DNA of 64,000 nt from Microbacterium oleivorans (GTDB taxonomy: Bacteria; Actinomycetota; Actinomycetes; Actinomycetales; Microbacteriaceae): the NCBI RefSeq assembly GCF_001691565.1, contig NZ_MAYO01000003.1, forward strand, positions 1,836,766 to 1,900,765, in the 5' to 3' direction. Of this stretch, positions 60,804 through 64,000 are shown one piece after another; position 1 is the first letter of the stretch, and every line of letters starts with the position of its first letter. The position numbers and the translations under genes are program-made. Below the pieces are notes generated by a model that saw nothing but the letters and a program-made list of their open reading frames with translations, was not told the origin of the DNA and did no database searches.

Positions 60804-61234
60804 GGTGTTCCTTTCATGGGCTGCACGGCGCACAGATCGAGCGCGGCGTCGTAGACGTCATCGACGCCCTCCAACGGGATGCCTCGGGCCGAGAGGATGA
60901 TGTCGAGGTCCCAGGCCCGCCGGAGCAGCACGAGCCTCGCCGACAGGCGTCCGTCATAGGCTTCGTCGAAAGACAGGAGCGAGACGCCTTCGGCGAGCGA
61001 CTCGGGGAGCTGCTGCATCCGCGCACGCCCGAGCGGACCGCCGGGGACGGCCCCGACGCGGTCGAGGAGGTACCGGGTGTCGGAGCCGAGCGCACGGAAG
61101 ACACGGAGATCCGCACGGACGCCCTCCGCCCGGCCCGCCTGCCTCAGTGTGAACCTGCCGACCCTCTCTCCGACGTCCCATGCCTGGGGAACGGGGTCGA
61201 GCGAGACCGTCGTCATCGTGGCGTGCATCGACAT
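60800..61234 (-). CDS. toxin-locus downstream protein, immunity candidate 2
   Basis: A 144-residue soluble protein, MSMHATMTTVSLDPVPQAWDVGERVGRF, with the later LLSFDEAYDGRLSARLVLLRRAWDLDIILSARG. No known domain recognised. GAGAGGAGGGG lies directly before ATG 61234. Its start shares a base with the stop of the 52-residue gene upstream and its stop overlaps the next gene, so it is expressed with the toxin locus. Confidence 0.65.
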   Translation of the reverse strand: MSMHATMTTVSLDPVPQAWDVGERVGRFTLRQAGRAEGVRADLRVFRALGSDTRYLLDRVGAVPGGPLGRARMQQLPESLAEGVSLLSFDEAYDGRLSARLVLLRRAWDLDIILSARGIPLEGVDDVYDAALDLCAVQPMKGTP

Positions 61235-61392
61235 CAGCCCCTCCTCTCAGGTGGGCGGGCGACATCGGGTACGAGACGAACATGAGACAGCTGCCAGACG
61301 ATGCCTTCGCTCTCTCGTGGCGAGGGTGCACCGCCGGTCGGCGGGAGCGCAGGGTCGCTCCAGCATTCGACCGGGATCACGACGGCGCTCAC
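61234..61392 (-). CDS. 52-residue coupled gene, immunity candidate 1
   Basis: GTG 61392 overlaps the stop of the toxin gene as GTGA, and its TGA shares a base with the ATG of the next gene, so it sits exactly in the chain of coupled reading frames. The product, VSAVVIPVECWSDPALPPTG then SPRESEGIVWQLSHVRLVPDVARPPERRG, is Pro-rich and unrecognised. The last codons contain the ribosome binding site of the next gene, so a purely spacer role cannot be excluded. Confidence 0.45.
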   Translation of the reverse strand: MSAVVIPVECWSDPALPPTGGAPSPRESEGIVWQLSHVRLVPDVARPPERRG

Positions 61393-63131
61393 AGGTCCCG
61401 CCATACTCGCGGCGGTGGGACTCTGCGCGGGGGCTGCGTGACGTTCCCCGAGTCGTCGGCCGGCGTCCATTCGTACGTCGTCCCGTTCGGGTCAGCCCAG
61501 AATCTGCCGTGTCGCCTGACGTCGGCCTGCGAAGCGATGTCCCACGGAACGGCCCATTCGTAGGTGTCTCCGCTGCCCTGAGGGAGAGGGTTGCGCAGGA
61601 TGATGCCCTTGTCACCCAACGCATCGACGAAGGGTCTCCCGCCGTCCAGATCGAGCTCCGGTACTACCGCGAACGGGTCATCCTCCTTACCGATCTGCCT
61701 CGGCGGCTGCACGAGCGTGAAGTCGCGATTGATCTCGTACCGGATGATGTCGCCGTGACCGGGGAGCCCGTCCTCGCCCATCTCACCGTGCTTCGCGTAC
61801 CCGGCAGCGCCGGATTCCGTCTCGGCGACATACAACGCCTTCCAGTTCGGATCATCGCTTCCGTTACTCCATCCCGGAATCCGCTGCGGGCCATTCTCCA
61901 GAGTCCGCTCGGCACCGGGGACGTCCGAGCCGCGGAAACCCTGCCAGCTCTCGAGACGCGTGAAGACGGCGCCTGACGGCGACTGCCACGACGTCGTGCC
62001 CGGTTTCACGAGTCCCCGCTCGACGAGATCCGCCGGCGGATCGACGCGGACCGACCCGGGCGGGACGCCCCAGGCCCGTGCGGCATCGAGAGTCTCGGCC
62101 GCGTTGGACGCCGACGAGCCGGATCGCGGAGGCGTGTCGGGGCGCGGCGCCGGCTCCGGAGTGTCCGCCCGCGGCGCCGGCTCAGGAGTCTCAGCCCGCG
62201 GCGGAGGCGTCGGCGCGCCGTCGGGCTCGGGCGTCGGCGTTCGACTGCCCGGTTCGCCCGTGTCCGACGCTGCCTTTCGCGCTTTGCCGATGGCCTTGCC
62301 CGCGCCGAATGTGACGAGGCCGAGGAGCGCCCATCCGAGATCCTCGAGGTCTCCCTCCCCCAGACCCACGAGAAGGACCTCCGCCGCCACGGCGATGGCG
62401 TCGAAGACACGCGACGCCGTCATCAGCGCGGCGGCGATGATCGGTCCCACGCCGGGGAGGAAGAGGGCGAGGGCGGCGAGCGCCATCGCGACGATGGAAA
62501 ACCACTTGACGATGAATTTGAGGATCTGGACGAAGAGGAACTTGAAACGGTCCCACCCGGAATCCTTCAGCCCGTCGTTGAAACCGCCCCGGATCGTCGC
62601 CGCAGCAGCCCTCCCAGCGTCATCCAACTGCGCGAGAACCGCGTTCAGTCTTGCGCGAGCCTCGCGCAGTTTCGCCGCGGCGTTCTCGGTCGCCGCGGTC
62701 TTGTCCGCGTTCGCCTGCTCCTGCTCGGGGGTGAGCGACGCTCCGGACTCGGGGATCGCCATCGGCATCGCCTCAGCACGCCCCTGCGCGCCTGCGGCAT
62801 CCATCGCCTCGTCGAGCGCCGCCGCCGACCCTATGAGGGCGACGTCGACGGCGGGGCGGTAGTCGCGGAGGGCACCCGCCGCCGCCTCGTACCGGCCGAC
62901 GGTCTGTCGCAGGTCCTTCGCCACCTCGGTCGCCGACGACCTCAGTTCGTCGGCATACGCTCCACGCAGCGACTCACCCGACCCGATACGAGCGAGCCGG
63001 TCACCTTGAATCCGCATCGCGTCCGCGAGTGTGCGGAAGTGCTGCACCTGCTCGTCGATCGCGGCCGTGTCCGCGACCACGGGGTCGGAGGGCCGCTCGA
63101 GGAGATCCCATCTTCCCGGACGTTCAGGCAC
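61389..63131 (-). CDS. type VII-secreted polymorphic toxin candidate
   Basis: A 580-residue multidomain protein. The N-terminal ~190 residues are helical and WXG/LXG-like (AAIDEQVQHFRTLADAM, then a coiled coil with LREARARLNAVLAQLDD); ~205-265 is a hydrophobic region with two helices; ~285-345 is a Pro/Glu/Thr linker with repeated PEPAPR units; ~345-580 is a distinct C-terminal domain. The last includes FRGSD, ALYVAETESGAAGYAKHG and GDIIRYEINRDF, an order reminiscent of ADP-ribosyltransferase folds, though a full catalytic triad is not certain. GTG 63131 is inside the WXG100 gene end (8-bp overlap). The layout indicates a toxin exported by the adjacent ESX-type system. Confidence 0.72.
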   Translation of the reverse strand: MPERPGRWDLLERPSDPVVADTAAIDEQVQHFRTLADAMRIQGDRLARIGSGESLRGAYADELRSSATEVAKDLRQTVGRYEAAAGALRDYRPAVDVALIGSAAALDEAMDAAGAQGRAEAMPMAIPESGASLTPEQEQANADKTAATENAAAKLREARARLNAVLAQLDDAGRAAAATIRGGFNDGLKDSGWDRFKFLFVQILKFIVKWFSIVAMALAALALFLPGVGPIIAAALMTASRVFDAIAVAAEVLLVGLGEGDLEDLGWALLGLVTFGAGKAIGKARKAASDTGEPGSRTPTPEPDGAPTPPPRAETPEPAPRADTPEPAPRPDTPPRSGSSASNAAETLDAARAWGVPPGSVRVDPPADLVERGLVKPGTTSWQSPSGAVFTRLESWQGFRGSDVPGAERTLENGPQRIPGWSNGSDDPNWKALYVAETESGAAGYAKHGEMGEDGLPGHGDIIRYEINRDFTLVQPPRQIGKEDDPFAVVPELDLDGGRPFVDALGDKGIILRNPLPQGSGDTYEWAVPWDIASQADVRRHGRFWADPNGTTYEWTPADDSGNVTQPPRRVPPPRVWRDL

Positions 63132-63423
63132 CGGAGGCCTCCTCCACTCGGATGCTGTCGGCGAGCTGCTTCTCGGCGTCGGTCCACGCTTTGCAGGCCG
63201 CGTCGACTCGCTCGCTCAGTTTGCCGAGGCGCTTCTTGATCTTGTCGCGATGGGCGTACCAGTTGTCGTTGAACTCCTTCATCGCACTCGTGATGTCCGC
63301 CTGACCCCAGATCGGGCCGAGCTCCTTCGACCGCTTGTCCGCGGTGTCGAACTCTTGGGCGATCGCCTTGAGGTCACTGTTGGTCGTATCGAGCGTCGCG
63401 TCGACGATCAGATCACCGGCCAT
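63124..63423 (-). CDS. WXG100-family protein
   Basis: A 99-residue WXG100/ESAT-6-like protein, with helix-turn-helix topology and a central W-x-G-like turn (ELGPIWGQADITSAMKEFNDNW). Such proteins form hairpin dimers and are substrates or co-effectors of type VII secretion. It lies between a FtsK/EccC-like ATPase and the putative toxin, in the usual order. ATG 63423 has AGAAGGG upstream. The C-terminal end lacks a clear Y-x-x-x-D/E export signal, unlike many ESX substrates. Confidence 0.82.
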   Translation of the reverse strand: MAGDLIVDATLDTTNSDLKAIAQEFDTADKRSKELGPIWGQADITSAMKEFNDNWYAHRDKIKKRLGKLSERVDAACKAWTDAEKQLADSIRVEEASGA

Positions 63424-63447
63424 GGGATATCCCTTCTTCTCGCTGTC

Positions 63448-64000
63448 TCACTCGACCAGCCGCGGGGCTTGGAGAGTGTGTATGGTTCCGTCGCCGAAAT
63501 GGGCCAGGATGCGGCCGGGCACGACAGGAGCCGTCGTCGCCGATCGCGGGATCCGGACCCCGATGAGGTCGCCGTCGAACTGATTGCGCGGGCTGAGGAG
63601 CGCACCGCGCTGGTTGTTGCGCACGTCGGTCTGCCACCCCGTGAAGCCTCCGCCGACCTCGGCAGCGCTGCCGCCCAGGATGACGCCGCGATTGCCCCCC
63701 GACGCACCGCGGATCCACTCGCGCAGCTCATCCTTTGCGGGCATCTCCCTCACGAGCTCGCCGTCGTCGATCACCACGACGATCGGCTCCGACGTGGCGA
63801 GCGCCTCGGCGAGCTCCTCTGCGGCGACGTCGACACCGGTGAACGCGGCGCGGAGGCCGGGACGGCCCGCCACGAGCTCGGGGAGGGGCGATCGGCGGGG
63901 CGCGATCACGACGACGCCCGTTCCTGCGTCGAGGAGGGAACGAGCCATCGCCCCCAACACGTTGCTCCTGCCGGACTGCGGTGGACCTGCAACGAGGAAG
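63448..64000 (-). CDS. EccC/EssC-like type VII secretion ATPase, C-terminal fragment (5' cut by window)
   Basis: The last ~184 residues of an FtsK/SpoIIIE-family ATPase. The open frame runs to the right edge and begins FLVAGPPQSGRSNVLGAMARSLL, a Walker A (GPPQSGRS) of a C-terminal ATPase domain; PIVVVIDDGELV is the Walker B. It ends VPGRILAHFGDGTIHTLQAPRLVE. The third, degenerate ATPase domain of EccC/EssC has this form and reads the signal of secreted partners. The gene continues beyond the window, so total size is unknown. It is the promoter-side gene of the toxin locus. Confidence 0.8.
   Translation of the reverse strand, partial: FLVAGPPQSGRSNVLGAMARSLLDAGTGVVVIAPRRSPLPELVAGRPGLRAAFTGVDVAAEELAEALATSEPIVVVIDDGELVREMPAKDELREWIRGASGGNRGVILGGSAAEVGGGFTGWQTDVRNNQRGALLSPRNQFDGDLIGVRIPRSATTAPVVPGRILAHFGDGTIHTLQAPRLVE

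Overview
This is a 64-kb stretch of a high-GC Gram-positive chromosome, most likely Microbacterium or a close relative in Microbacteriaceae. The grounds are actinobacterial marker genes and gene order (single-domain ArgA, ClpC, the tilS-hpt-ftsH-folEPBK-DUF3180-PH-lysS run, an ESX-type WXG100 locus), GTG starts, ATGA/GTGA start-stop overlaps, and the word GGATGCC/GGCATCC. I counted that word by eye roughly 100 times, on both strands, everywhere except in one island.

Layout. 1-10.9 kb: the tail of a drug-efflux MFS pump, L-lactate dehydrogenase, a TRIC/UPF0126 membrane protein, an alpha/beta hydrolase, radA, argA, and a coupled ATP-grasp/alpha-E plus transglutaminase pair. 10.9-20.5 kb: a GT-C-like membrane protein, then an operon of a glutamine synthetase homologue, gamma-glutamyl hydrolase, aldehyde dehydrogenase, SDR and GntR regulator, divergent from an ethanolamine-type permease. 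Together these read as ethanolamine catabolism through gamma-glutamyl intermediates. Three copies of a palindromic intergenic repeat occur at 10.8, 19.3 and 20.0 kb. 20.5-29.9 kb: clpC, a DUF2975-like/XRE operon, a DUF559 gene bracketed by two copies of a second structured repeat, a lipoprotein, cardiolipin synthase and a DUF4192 protein. 29.9-37.3 kb: a LacI-controlled sugar operon (ABC importer, GH130 enzyme, secreted glycosidase-like protein). 37.6-49.3 kb: a long housekeeping operon from tilS to lysS. 49.5-51.8 kb: ppa and a Tat-exported M23 peptidase with MtrA-like boxes upstream.

51.8-58.5 kb: tRNA-Glu, tRNA-Asp and tRNA-Phe, then a 6.25-kb genomic island. The island is bounded by exact 110-bp direct repeats (52094-52203 and 58345-58454) that start in the anticodon arm of tRNA-Phe. 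It has no integrase. Its cargo is a RelA/SpoT-type alarmone synthetase fused to a probable OST-HTH domain, facing a three-gene ABC-three-component conflict system: a PD-(D/E)xK nuclease-like effector, a middle component, and an SMC/Rad50-like ATPase with a zinc hook. This is the strongest candidate here for an undescribed defence module.

58.5-64 kb: a 48-residue membrane protein, a DUF1524/Excalibur protein, and a type VII secretion toxin locus read on the minus strand (EccC/EssC-like ATPase, WXG100 protein, a 580-residue polymorphic toxin candidate, then three small coupled genes that are immunity candidates), running off the right edge.

All positions and motifs were read by hand. Family names rest on remembered motif patterns, not on a database search.
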